This document shows, in pieces, positions 9,610 to 18,639 of a stretch of 64,000 bases of DNA (its first letter is position 1; each line of letters begins with the position of its first letter). The notes below the pieces were generated by a model. That model was not told where the DNA came from. It worked only from the letters and a program-made list of their open reading frames with translations, and ran no database searches. The position numbers and the translations under genes were made by a program. Source of the stretch: JAHDFB01 sp965658745 (lineage in GTDB: Bacteria; Bacteroidota; Bacteroidia; Chitinophagales; Saprospiraceae); contig CBFHTK010000008.1 in NCBI GenBank assembly GCA_965658745.1, positions 1 through 64,000 on the forward strand. Reading direction: 5' to 3'.

Positions 9610-11088
9610 CTATTCAAATTCATAGCAACCTGGATCGGGCATCACTGAATTTCTTGACCTTCCAATAATATCTACATCTACCCCCATAATGGGTATAGCT
9701 CTATCTAAAGCAACAGACATTGTGTCTAATCTGAAATCAAAAGCTTGAACATCATTGAAAACGGTATCTTGGACCGTCACATTAAGACAGTCAGAACAGT
9801 TTTCAAAGAAATTAGCAAAGTCAACGACCTCGAGTAATTCATCTACTTGAACGATACAATGATCCAGTTGATATTCAAAATCATCTTCTTCACTACGATC
9901 ATTAAAAATAACTTCATCTTGTCCATCTCCTATCATAACGCAGTTGTTCATTATCAAATTAACAGGGTTGAAAAGTAAGCCTTGTAAACAAGTGGGTTCC
10001 AAACATCGAAAATTGGAAACAGCTAGGGCTGAACCACCAGAATCGAAACTTGCCATTGTACAATAATTCAATGTAAACTTACCGCCGTATGCTAATGTTA
10101 CAGTTGCTCCTCCTGCATTATAAAAAAGACAATTTTCGGCGTAGATCTCATCTGCATGAAATCCTACAATACCACTTGAAATTTGATTATAAAACTGACA
10201 TTGCTCAAATCTAGCTTCCGCTAAGGAATCAACTCTGACACCGAATATCGAGTTCTTGACAATCGTATTCTTAAACACCGAATTACGTGAGAGATCATTT
10301 ACAATAATGCCGGCCCACTGTCCCGGAAGATCATCGTACTCTTGTTCCAACCTATCTCCTTGGATAACAACCGGCTCATCAACAGTACCATTAACTGTAA
10401 TTCTCCCATTCTCAAGAACGACAATAATACCATCATTGTAGGCGCCATTGTCCGTATTTACTACTCCACCATGCACATAAACATCAGTTCCAGCAGGAAT
10501 AACTAGTTCGCAACTATCAATTAACAAAACACCATAAATCACGTACGGCTTTGGATCATCGAAGACTACTTGACCAAAATCACAAGTGAGTAAAGCTTGA
10601 CCACCTCTATTATTGCTATTAGGAATATAATTTGCATTTTGACCCCATGCAGAAAGCAAAACCGATTGATTATTGCCATTTATCGTAAACCTTATGAAGT
10701 CCTCAACAACAAATGGTGATTCGCTCAACGGCATATCAGGATCTACAGTTACTTCCGCAAAAATATAAATACTATCTCCACCAGCTATTTCAACATTTTC
10801 ATGAACGTTGGCTGCTAAACCATCAATATTTAGCCTAAAGAAGTCATCAGCTAGATTTTCAAGCATTACTTTCTCAATCACCACTGCGTCATTGTATGGG
10901 TTGTAAACCTTCATTCTCCTAGTAGCGGAACCCAAACTTGTAAATACAGTATCAAAAGCTAACGTGTCTTTACTGAACTCTAAAAAAGTATCACTATCAG
11001 TTCGAATAATTTGATTAAAACAAGAGTCAAATATCAAAATGCTAAGTCCTACTAAAACAAAGAATAAAAGGTAATTTCTACGGAACAT
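9610..11088 (-). CDS. Surface beta-helix repeat protein, probable lipoprotein
   Basis: A probable cell-surface or outer-membrane protein. MFRRNYLLFFVLVGLSILIFDSC is a lipoprotein-like signal with a loose lipobox (FDSC). Residues about 25-170 form a beta-rich domain; the middle (about 200-420) has short repeats of alternating hydrophobic residues with Asn and Cys ladders, such as ENCLFYNAGGATVTLAYGG and LNYCTMASFDSGGSALA, typical of right-handed parallel beta-helices. No catalytic set is recognised. The frame extends to 11133 but MFRRNY gives the proper signal peptide. It lies downstream of gldN in the same direction, behind a terminator, so it is probably transcribed on its own. A T9SS-related role is only a guess from position. 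Confidence 0.7.
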   Translation of the reverse strand: MFRRNYLLFFVLVGLSILIFDSCFNQIIRTDSDTFLEFSKDTLAFDTVFTSLGSATRRMKVYNPYNDAVVIEKVMLENLADDFFRLNIDGLAANVHENVEIAGGDSIYIFAEVTVDPDMPLSESPFVVEDFIRFTINGNNQSVLLSAWGQNANYIPNSNNRGGQALLTCDFGQVVFDDPKPYVIYGVLLIDSCELVIPAGTDVYVHGGVVNTDNGAYNDGIIVVLENGRITVNGTVDEPVVIQGDRLEQEYDDLPGQWAGIIVNDLSRNSVFKNTIVKNSIFGVRVDSLAEARFEQCQFYNQISSGIVGFHADEIYAENCLFYNAGGATVTLAYGGKFTLNYCTMASFDSGGSALAVSNFRCLEPTCLQGLLFNPVNLIMNNCVMIGDGQDEVIFNDRSEEDDFEYQLDHCIVQVDELLEVVDFANFFENCSDCLNVTVQDTVFNDVQAFDFRLDTMSVALDRAIPIMGVDVDIIGRSRNSVMPDPGCYEFE

Positions 11089-11184
11089 ATCGTTAAAACG
11101 AAAAGTATAAAAAGATAGTTGTGTACTCTTCAAATAAGCGAATACTTATTATCGAAAAGTCTGATTGGGTTGTATAGACCGACA

Positions 11185-11217
11185 TAAAAAAAAGCTCGAG
11201 AAATAATCCTCGAGCTC
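11185..11217 (-). terminator. Terminator after gldN
   Basis: AGCTCGAG and CTCGAGCT form an 8-bp perfect stem with loop AAATAATC (11193-11216), followed on the minus strand by a run of eight T. It ends the gldKLMN transcript before the beta-helix gene. Confidence 0.85.
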
Positions 11218-11242
11218 TAAATTTATCATAATTAGCATATAG

Positions 11243-12115
11243 TTAATATGCCCATAGATCGTGTTCAAAATTGAACAACTCATCTTTTATTCTCTGTGAC
11301 TCTAACAACATGTCGATTCCAGGATTAGCTGAAGTTTCAAAATAATCCTTTACACGCATATCATTTACGTTACTCATTTTGTAAATATAGCTAGAGAAGT
11401 TACGTGACTCAAATAAATCATACCATGTTGTCGGAGCAGCATCGTTGGCATCGTTAAACACCCTATTCTTACTAAATGCTTCTCTAACTGCTGGATAGTA
11501 CACCCAAAACAATGGCTCTTCATACTTAAACTCACCAGTGATCTCGTCATAAGTCTCCTTAATTGGAGCAATACCAAGAATTCTAACTCTCAATCTTGAT
11601 ACCTCTTCATCGAAAAACCAAATTTCCTTTACACGGAATCTATTAATGTCCTCAGGGTTGATATCGACTGTCACAATCTCAATGGTTTGCTCATAAGTAT
11701 CGTAATCCAAACGAGTAATTGTATCAGGTCTAGAAAAAATATTTTGCAATGCTTCAGCGTCCAGTTTTTCATTGAATTTCTCATCACGAAAAACAACAAG
11801 ATCGCCATTTTCTGCAAGATCTTTTAGCAACATAACAAATGGCTTTTCAGGATATCTAAAAGCTATATTCATTTTCTCACGAGTATCAATAACTCTCCAA
11901 ATTCTCTTCTCCCAAGCAATATCCGCTTCGCGAATTGGTTCCCAAGGTAATACCCTATTTTCTACTGTCAAAGTCTTTTGAACGATTCCGTCAATGTACT
12001 TTTCATCATCAGGTTCAGTCGACTCTGTAATCACCTCTGCTTCTTGCGCAAATGCACCTAAGCTCAAAGCTGCAAAAAGGAACGTGTATAAAAATTTTAA
12101 TTTGCTATTTTTCAT
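11243..12115 (-). CDS. gldN: T9SS ring/gliding protein GldN (PorN)
   Basis: GldN/PorN forms, with the lipoprotein GldK/PorK, the large periplasmic ring under the outer membrane in the type IX secretion system. The 290-residue product has a Sec signal peptide ending AFA-Q at residue 23/24. The family core is present: VLPWEPIREADIAWEKRIWR, then RVKEIWFFDEEVSRLRVRI and FWVYYPAVREAF. It is the last gene of the gldK-gldL-gldM-gldN set, 20 bases behind gldM, and is followed by a terminator. Confidence 0.95.
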   Translation of the reverse strand: MKNSKLKFLYTFLFAALSLGAFAQEAEVITESTEPDDEKYIDGIVQKTLTVENRVLPWEPIREADIAWEKRIWRVIDTREKMNIAFRYPEKPFVMLLKDLAENGDLVVFRDEKFNEKLDAEALQNIFSRPDTITRLDYDTYEQTIEIVTVDINPEDINRFRVKEIWFFDEEVSRLRVRILGIAPIKETYDEITGEFKYEEPLFWVYYPAVREAFSKNRVFNDANDAAPTTWYDLFESRNFSSYIYKMSNVNDMRVKDYFETSANPGIDMLLESQRIKDELFNFEHDLWAY

Positions 12116-12135
12116 CTCTTATGCTTTATCTCTTT

Positions 12136-13722
12136 TTACTTAATGATAAATGACATACTTCCTAAATCACGAGGACCTGGATCACCTGGACATTTACATT
12201 TAATATTCTCAAAATAGTATCTATCTCCAGGTGTAGCTTGCTGAATTACTCTCATAGATTCAGCTGTATATCTACCACCACCGTTAACAGCTACTACAGG
12301 ATCTTTTCTTCTTGCAGAACGAACAACTCTGTAACCAGTAACATTGCACTTTGCTTCAAAATCAAAGTTCTCAAGAATTGCAAAAACCCCTTGTTGAGCT
12401 TTAAACTCACCATTACTCATTGTTCCACCTCTAGTTCCAGACAATTTGGCTACTGGATCAGGAATTCTCTTTACACGGAAATCACGAGATCCATTCAAGC
12501 CAGGAGCGTTCACATTTACTTTTGCAAACTCACCTTTCTTAGTAGGTCTCGTTACATTTACTGTGTATGTACCATCGCTATTTTTCTTGATTGTTCCTCC
12601 TCCAGAACCACCCATAGAAACTTTGATATCATTTGAATTTACACCTGCTGCCGCAACCTCAATCGGGTTAGGAACACCAATGTAGAATACATTCATCTTG
12701 GAAGCAGAAACAGTAAGAGATCTTTCACCAACTTCGTATGAGAATGTGTTCTCATAAGACTTGACTTCTCCCGTTACTGGATTTGTTACACTAATCGTTG
12801 CATTATACTTTTTCTCACCTAAGGTAGTAGGAGTTGTTTTGTAAAGAGCCTTTCCCTCTTCATTGATGGGCAGATTTCTTCCACCAACGTTAATACTAAT
12901 CCCAGTTTTCGAACTTTCACCTGCAAAAGCAGTTAAGAAAATTTCAGCCTCATAAGGATCTCCTTTAATTATATATGACTTTTTAGGAGATGCAGTAACA
13001 TTGAATTGATTCATTACAACTTCATCAACAAGTCCCACCTTACTTGCCAAATAATTCATTACTGTTGCCTCAGAAGATTTAATATCATTAATATACTTTC
13101 TGAAAATCGGAATTATCGCTTGAACTGGCATTTGCTTGAAGTTCATCTCAGACCAACTTGACTTTTTCTTGACTCTCCAAGTTTCGTCATCAATTTCTAT
13201 CGCAAGTGATTTAAAAATAGAATCACGCTCCTCTTGGTCAACCATAGACGCAAACTTATCTTTAGTAGTTTCTAGAAATTCCTTAATCTCTTCACCTTTA
13301 CCTCCATAGAATAAGACTCGTGTTGCATAGTCTTTATTCTTTTTACCAATCAAGTCTTTTCTTACACCTTCCTTCATTACGTAGTCACCGTCATCAATCA
13401 TCCCGTTTTTGTTTCCAGTTTCGTCGATCAGGGTAACAATAATATCATCAAAAAATGCAGACGCTTCTTCAGCAATGGAGACAACTGTATCTGTACGATC
13501 AGCGTAGACCTGTAACTTTGAATCTCTTTTTGCACTACTCTTAATTGATGCAGGTAATGCAGCATTCTGACTATCCAATGCTTCATTAGATTTCTCAAGA
13601 CCTTTATCAACAATCTTAAAGGCATTGAATATCTCGGCAGAAACATTCAAGGCAAGCAGTGCGGTAAGCACCAAGTACATGATATTGATCATGAGTTGGC
13701 GCGGTTCCTTTGGTATTGACAT
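12136..13722 (-). CDS. gldM: T9SS/gliding motor protein GldM (PorM)
   Basis: GldM spans the inner membrane once and reaches through the periplasm to the GldK/GldN ring; with GldL it forms the proton-driven motor that powers type IX secretion and gliding. The 528-residue product has the family N-terminus with one helix, MINIMYLVLTALLALNVSAE (about residues 10-29), a helical domain, and three beta-rich periplasmic domains. The length matches the family. The gene lies 46 bases behind gldL and 20 before gldN. Confidence 0.96.
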   Translation of the reverse strand: MSIPKEPRQLMINIMYLVLTALLALNVSAEIFNAFKIVDKGLEKSNEALDSQNAALPASIKSSAKRDSKLQVYADRTDTVVSIAEEASAFFDDIIVTLIDETGNKNGMIDDGDYVMKEGVRKDLIGKKNKDYATRVLFYGGKGEEIKEFLETTKDKFASMVDQEERDSIFKSLAIEIDDETWRVKKKSSWSEMNFKQMPVQAIIPIFRKYINDIKSSEATVMNYLASKVGLVDEVVMNQFNVTASPKKSYIIKGDPYEAEIFLTAFAGESSKTGISINVGGRNLPINEEGKALYKTTPTTLGEKKYNATISVTNPVTGEVKSYENTFSYEVGERSLTVSASKMNVFYIGVPNPIEVAAAGVNSNDIKVSMGGSGGGTIKKNSDGTYTVNVTRPTKKGEFAKVNVNAPGLNGSRDFRVKRIPDPVAKLSGTRGGTMSNGEFKAQQGVFAILENFDFEAKCNVTGYRVVRSARRKDPVVAVNGGGRYTAESMRVIQQATPGDRYYFENIKCKCPGDPGPRDLGSMSFIIK

Positions 13723-13768
13723 TTATATTTTTTTTATTTAGAAAATAAGCTTTACGAAAAATTTGAAC

Positions 13769-14347
13769 CTACTCTTTTACTGAAAATGCGTTCAACACAT
13801 TTCCGTAAACAGAATTCAAAGAATTCAAATTTCTATTCAAAGAAGACATATTTTCTTTGTACATAGCTGTATCCTCTACAGTGTCATTAAGAGTTTGCAT
13901 AGCGTCATTCATTCTGCTATAGAAGCTGTTCATGGTTTTAAGTTGCTGACTTGTTTCAGAAAAGTCAACTTCTTGAAGTGCTTTCAAAGAACCCAAGCTT
14001 TTTGACATACTTTGCAACTCATCTAACATTCCACCAAGTTTACCTTCTACAACCTGAGCATCTAACTCTTTTCTCGCTGCTGATTCACCAGCAGTTAAAG
14101 GAGAGATTTGAGAATTATAACTCTCTAGACCTGGGTAAAGCTTCTCCCAATAATAATCTTTTTCTGGAGGTAATATACCCAATAGTAAGAATAAGAAAGC
14201 CTCAGTACATAATCCGGCAATCAACATGTAGTCTGCACCTTCCCAACTCATAATTTTGAATAGTGCTCCGACCATTACGACTGCGGCACCTACACCAATT
14301 ATGAAATTCTTTAGATACTTAAAGCCTTTAGATTTTATAAAACTCAT
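13769..14347 (-). CDS. gldL: T9SS/gliding motor protein GldL (PorL)
   Basis: Inner-membrane stator-like part of the T9SS motor. In 192 residues there are two helices, about 13-33 and 40-58, followed by a cytoplasmic coiled-coil tail (about 90-190). The likely proton-path residues are Lys31 in GALFKIMSWEGAD and Glu49 in GLCTEAFLFLLLG, both in the membrane segments as in other GldL proteins. It is separated from gldK by about 145 bases, so an internal promoter is possible, though no clear TAnnTTTG was found. Confidence 0.95.
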   Translation of the reverse strand: MSFIKSKGFKYLKNFIIGVGAAVVMVGALFKIMSWEGADYMLIAGLCTEAFLFLLLGILPPEKDYYWEKLYPGLESYNSQISPLTAGESAARKELDAQVVEGKLGGMLDELQSMSKSLGSLKALQEVDFSETSQQLKTMNSFYSRMNDAMQTLNDTVEDTAMYKENMSSLNRNLNSLNSVYGNVLNAFSVKE

Positions 14348-14492
14348 TTTAGTACATTTAGTGATTAGTAAAACTCGCTTACGCGATATTGTTAATTTGA
14401 AAAGTTTAGCAATTTATTACACTAGCTGTCCTTTCTCTTGAGCCGTAATTCAAGAGATCAGGCTATGTGTATATCATATTCAATTTTGTATT

Positions 14493-15731
14493 TTAGTTGA
14501 GATCATTTATCGAACGACCTAAGAACGTAAGCGCGCATCTGAATCCAACATATGATTTAGTAGTGTCTTGATACTCCCAGTGTCTTGTACCAGTCTGAAG
14601 GAAATATGAAATATCTTTCCAAGAACCTCCTCTGATAACTTTTCTCTTCAATGCTTTCGGATCATCTTCCTTTGCATCGTACTTCAAATCAGGGTTCAAG
14701 TCATGGACAAAACTGTAAGCGTTTGGTTCATAAGCTGATTCAGTCCATTCAGCCACATTTCCAGACATATTATATAAACCATAATCATTAGGGAAATATT
14801 GGTCAGATTTTACAGTAATCAACCCTCCATCTTCAGGATAATTTCCTCTACCAGGCTTGAAGTTTGCAAGCAAACATCCTTTTAAGTTTCGAACATAGTA
14901 ACCACCCCATCCGTAAGGAGCAGCATTTCTTCCACCTCTAGCGGCGTATTCCCACTCTGTTTCTGTTGGCAATCTGAATTCTTCTGTATTAACCTCAGCA
15001 TCTTTATACTTATTCCAAAGTTGAGTTCTCCAGAATGTAAATGCTTTAGCCATCTTCCAATTAACACCGACTACTGGATAGTCGTCATATGCTGGATGCC
15101 AAAAATAGTTTCTAGTAAAAGGCTCGTTGTAAGAATAAGAGAAATCTCTGATCCAAACTAAGGTATCTGGGAAAATATTAACCTCTACTTCGTTTATGAG
15201 AGAAGCGCGAGAATAATTTTCTCTACTCGCCGCCTTTTGCCAGTCCAACCATTGGTACTTATATACAAATTGACGAGTATCAAGCTCTCTCTTATTGTTA
15301 ATCATCATATCTCCTTGGAAATACATGTCTTCTAGAGTTTCGTCTTCCCAATCAACTTCTACGTCCCAATCGATACTTTCATTACCATAGTCGTCTTCTA
15401 TAAAATCTCCGATGAGCGTGTGCGCGATTGAATCACGAACCCAATTTGTAAATTCTCGATATTCATTATTGGTGATTTCGGTATCATCCATGAAAAATCC
15501 AGAAATAGAAATTGCTTTGTTTCTTTGCGTGTTTGTGCTAAACACATCTTGATCACTTTGACCTATGTGAAGGGTCCCTGAAGGTACGTAAACCATTCCA
15601 TAAGGATTGATTCCAGACCATGAAGGTCTATTTTGTACTCCAGTTAGTTCACCGTAACCTCCGCCACCACATGAACTGAACAACATTGCCACCATTAAAA
15701 ATAGTGCCAAAGAATTGATAATACTTTTCAT
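14493..15731 (-). CDS. gldK: T9SS lipoprotein GldK (PorK)
   Basis: Outer-membrane lipoprotein of the T9SS ring. The signal peptide ends in the lipobox LFSSC with Cys21. The rest is a sulfatase-modifying-factor (FGE-like) fold: GMVYVPSGTLHIGQ near 45-58, FFMDDTEITNNEYREF, RLPTETEWEYAARGG, NMSGNVAEWTESAY and VIRGGSWKD. As in other GldK proteins the fold is structural rather than catalytic (family knowledge). It is the first gene of gldKLMN; its leader carries an unusual set of hairpins and repeats. Confidence 0.95.
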   Translation of the reverse strand: MKSIINSLALFLMVAMLFSSCGGGGYGELTGVQNRPSWSGINPYGMVYVPSGTLHIGQSDQDVFSTNTQRNKAISISGFFMDDTEITNNEYREFTNWVRDSIAHTLIGDFIEDDYGNESIDWDVEVDWEDETLEDMYFQGDMMINNKRELDTRQFVYKYQWLDWQKAASRENYSRASLINEVEVNIFPDTLVWIRDFSYSYNEPFTRNYFWHPAYDDYPVVGVNWKMAKAFTFWRTQLWNKYKDAEVNTEEFRLPTETEWEYAARGGRNAAPYGWGGYYVRNLKGCLLANFKPGRGNYPEDGGLITVKSDQYFPNDYGLYNMSGNVAEWTESAYEPNAYSFVHDLNPDLKYDAKEDDPKALKRKVIRGGSWKDISYFLQTGTRHWEYQDTTKSYVGFRCALTFLGRSINDLN

Positions 15732-15750
15732 TTAGATCTCTTTTTCCTCG

Positions 15751-15870
15751 TTAAATTGCCGTGTAAAATCATAGGTTTTTACACGAAATGTTAATTCTTA
15801 CTTATTAAATTGCCGTTTAGAAACTCGTTTAGATAGTACTAGAAACGGCATATTGTTTGGCATATTGCCT
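15751..15870. promoter_or_regulatory. Leader region of gldK with nested repeats and hairpins
   Basis: It holds a 12-base direct repeat TTAAATTGCCGT at 15751-15762 and 15805-15816, a perfect 9-bp hairpin CGTGTAAAA/TTTTACACG at 15760-15785 with an eight-base loop, an 8-bp inverted pair TGCCGTTT (15811-15818) and AAACGGCA (15843-15850), and a direct repeat GGCATATTG at 15847 and 15859. The region lies 20-140 bases before the gldK start. It could be a folded mRNA leader or an operator array; the sequence alone does not decide. Confidence 0.5.
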
Positions 15871-15878
15871 TCTAAGAT

Positions 15879-15917
15879 AAAAAAACAGAATAAATCTGAA
15901 CAACCAGACTCTGTTTC
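15879..15917 (-). terminator. Probable terminator behind the PorP/SprF gene
   Basis: On the minus strand AAACAGA and TCTGTTT form the outer stem, TCTG/CAGA an inner stem, followed by a T-run. It would end the upstream PorP-like transcript before gldK. Confidence 0.55.
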
Positions 15918-16083
15918 TTCCGCTCAAAAGATATACCAATTGACTTTTTAATTCGATTCACTTTTGAATTGCTGGTCTTGTATTTTGCAACATGGTTGTG
16001 CTGCGAAATCGCAAATATGTAAAACATAATTCCTTTTTAGAATTATTTTGGTCAAAAATATTGTAATGATTTCAAAATAGATG

Positions 16084-16520
16084 NNNNNNNNNNNNNNNNN
16101 NNNNNNNNNNNNNNNNNNNNNNNNNNNNNNNNNNNNNNNNNNNNNNNNNNNNNNNNNNNNNNNNNNNNNNNNNNNNNNNNNNNNNNNNNNNNNNNNNNNN
16201 NNNNNNNNNNNNNNNNNNNNNNNNNNNNNNNNNNNNNNNNNNNNNNNNNNNNNNNNNNNNNNNNNNNNNNNNNNNNNNNNNNNNNNNNNNNNNNNNNNNN
16301 NNNNNNNNNNNNNNNNNNNNNNNNNNNNNNNNNNNNNNNNNNNNNNNNNNNNNNNNNNNNNNNNNNNNNNNNNNNNNNNNNNNNNNNNNNNNNNNNNNNN
16401 NNNNNNNNNNNNNNNNNNNNNNNNNNNNNNNNNNNNNNNNNNNNNNNNNNNNNNNNNNNNNNNNNNNNNNNNNNNNNNNNNNNNNNNNNNNNNNNNNNNN
16501 NNNNNNNNNNNNNNNNNNNN
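16084..16520. other. Assembly gap (437 N)
   Basis: Run of N that removes the 3' part of the PorP/SprF gene. The stated size may be an estimate. Confidence 0.99.
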
Positions 16521-17141
16521 AGTAAATCTTAATAATGCAGACTTTTCATAGCTACCATCTCCTAATCTAGTGGAGTAACTTGGAAGTTGTTCAATGCTTA
16601 ATCCACCTTCGAAATAATTATTTATAAAATAGACACTCAGTCCATAGGCAGCACCAATAGATGTATTGATATCCTCTTGCAATCTAGGATCATTGTGTTC
16701 CAAGTTACCGTCAATATAATTACCATCTGGTGTACGTAGTTCTGAACCATCCAATCGATATTGAAATAAACCAGCTTTAGCACCAGCTGATAACAAACCC
16801 CAAGAACCTTGCAACACGTAATTATAGGAGACGTCCATAGTCGACAATCGCTGAGCGCCTTGAGTATGATTCTGCACCTTAATCCCACCAGCTCCAGATA
16901 AGAAATAAAGTGGAACATGGGCATTAACTTGCTGCGAAACAGGGTTGGATGCCAAATTCTGCCATTGCGAACGATAATTTCCTGTGATGTACAAGCTTCC
17001 TTCCAAACCTGCATATGCAGGAATATAATCGTACTTATTATACATAAACAAACTAGACAAGCGTGATTGCTGACTTAATCCAATGATGGAAAAAGACATT
17101 AAGAATAACCAAGAAATAGCAATTTTTAGCGGTAAGTTCAT
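16521..17141 (-). CDS. PorP/SprF family T9SS membrane protein (3' end in gap)
   Basis: Outer-membrane beta-barrel protein of the PorP/SprF family, associated with T9SS and gliding adhesins. The first 207 residues are visible: a signal peptide MNLPLKIAISWLFLMSFSIIG ending LSQQ, then YDYIPAYAGLEGSLYITGNYRSQW, the usual family N-terminus. The frame reaches 17189, but MNLPLK at 17141 gives a proper signal peptide. Family members are about 300-340 residues, so the stop codon most likely lies inside the gap; the open frame on the far side of the gap has no family features. Placement directly upstream of gldK is common in Bacteroidota. Confidence 0.88.
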
Positions 17142-17344
17142 TCTAACTTTCTGACATACAATGTATAAGACACGATACTCTTGCAGCAAGCTGTAAACAA
17201 GAAGTCTCTCTATGTGTTCATCAAACTTTCTCTAAATTAGCAATAGTCGCGACAAAACTGAAATTTAAGCGATTATAACTTTATTTCTTTTTCAAGCCGA
17301 CATTTAAGGCTATTATTTCAAGAATTGTCAAATTCTACAGTAGT

Positions 17345-18112
17345 CTAGCATTTTATTGCTAGGCCATCTTGGGCGAACATCATGCCCTTGGGAAGCTGAT
17401 TTTCGATGATACTATGTTGACCCATAAGATGTGACATATGAGTAAAATATGTAAGGGGTGCTCCAATTTCTTTAGCAAAATTGACCGCTTCTCCCAATGT
17501 ATGGTGGGACCAATGATCTTGCCTTCTCAACGCGTTGACAACCATCACCTGACATCCTCGAATGATTTCTCTAGATGACTCGGAAATTGTCTTAGCATCG
17601 GTTATGTAAACAAAATCATTGATACGATAGCAGATTATTGGCAGATTTCCATGCATAACCTCGAAAGCTGTGCACTTCATATTACCCACTTCCCATGTAT
17701 CTCCATGCTTGATCGGTTTGATTTGATATCCAGGAGCTCCAGGGTATGACTTATCCATGAAGGCATAATAAAAGCGCACTTTTAGCTCCTTTATAACCCG
17801 TTCGCACGCAAACACCGGAATATCAGCTTGCTGCAAGAAATTAAATGGTCGCAGATCATCCATTCCAGCAACATGATCGTTATGCTCATGTGTGATAAAG
17901 ACCGCATCTATTCTCGAAAGAGGATTGCGAAGTAATTGAGTACGAAAGTCTGGACCCACATCTATCACAATATTCTTGTCTCCATCTGATATAGAAATTG
18001 ATGATCTCAACCTTTTGTCTCTTGGATCTTCAGATTGACAAACATCGCATGGACAGTTGATGACCGGGACACCTTGAGAGGTCCCTGTTCCTAGAAAGGT
18101 AATATCTAACAT
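17345..18112 (-). CDS. PhnP-like MBL-fold metallo-hydrolase
   Basis: A 255-residue cytosolic metallo-beta-lactamase-fold enzyme. The di-metal motif HEHNDH is at residues 75-80, the later ligands are in VMHGNLP, ITDAK and THMSHL, and the Cys cluster NCPCDVC (19-25) is the extra zinc site typical of PhnP-like phosphodiesterases. PhnP cleaves cyclic ribosyl phosphates in phosphonate use; no phn gene is nearby, so the real substrate is open. The start codon overlaps the stop of the upstream gene in TAATG, indicating translational coupling. Confidence 0.85.
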   Translation of the reverse strand: MLDITFLGTGTSQGVPVINCPCDVCQSEDPRDKRLRSSISISDGDKNIVIDVGPDFRTQLLRNPLSRIDAVFITHEHNDHVAGMDDLRPFNFLQQADIPVFACERVIKELKVRFYYAFMDKSYPGAPGYQIKPIKHGDTWEVGNMKCTAFEVMHGNLPIICYRINDFVYITDAKTISESSREIIRGCQVMVVNALRRQDHWSHHTLGEAVNFAKEIGAPLTYFTHMSHLMGQHSIIENQLPKGMMFAQDGLAIKC

Positions 18113-18414
18113 TAGGGTTTCTCATTTTCGGTGAACCCAGAAATTGGTAGGTTCGGTTCTTTGTAAAAAGCTTTTTTTAAAAATGCCTTTGACTCTGGGG
18201 TCAAAATATCTCGTTCGTAATCAATGTTGTCTAGGATATCAATTATACAATGTATTCTTGCCTCAACGTCAAAAAACTTATTAATCACCGCTACATTCTT
18301 ATTTTCAACTAGGCAATATCCACTTTTGAAGTTCCCCTTCTCATATATAACTTCATAGCCAATCTCCTCTAAGACTGCCTCAAGCTTTTTTAATGTGTAC
18401 CGGGTTAATTTCAC
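18112..18414 (-). CDS. Small conserved protein of unknown function
   Basis: A 100-residue soluble protein with no signal peptide. It starts MKLTRYTLKKLEAVLEEIGY, then has a beta-strand stretch KGNFKSGYCLVENKNVAVINKFF and a helical tail ending in a Pro/Glu-rich end. This resembles short proteins found next to MBL-fold hydrolases in Bacteroidota, but no function is known to me. Overlapping stop/start with the hydrolase (TAATG) suggests that the two are made together. Confidence 0.7.
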   Translation of the reverse strand: MKLTRYTLKKLEAVLEEIGYEVIYEKGNFKSGYCLVENKNVAVINKFFDVEARIHCIIDILDNIDYERDILTPESKAFLKKAFYKEPNLPISGFTENEKP

Positions 18415-18526
18415 GAGTTAGAATTAAAGTTTCTTATACTTATTGTCTACGTAAAAGTATAAATAATCTCCAATCTAATTTGTTGTAAAAAGTATAGGAA
18501 TCTTGAAGGAATCGAACGTTATCTGC

Positions 18527-18638
18527 NNNNNNNNNNNNNNNNNNNNNNNNNNNNNNNNNNNNNNNNNNNNNNNNNNNNNNNNNNNNNNNNNNNNNNNNNN
18601 NNNNNNNNNNNNNNNNNNNNNNNNNNNNNNNNNNNNNN
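18527..18638. other. Assembly gap (112 N)
   Basis: Run of N that hides the start of the following outer-membrane protein gene and probably the promoters of both divergent genes. Confidence 0.99.
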
Positions 18639-18639
18639 G

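Noticed and set aside
12238..12685. Open frames on the plus strand inside gldM
   Set aside because: Antisense to a well-conserved gene, no motif, no promoter.
15948..16083. Extension of the PorP-like frame beyond the N gap
   Set aside because: The residues past the gap are not barrel-like and the gene would be too long; the gap size is not reliable, so the frame is not either.
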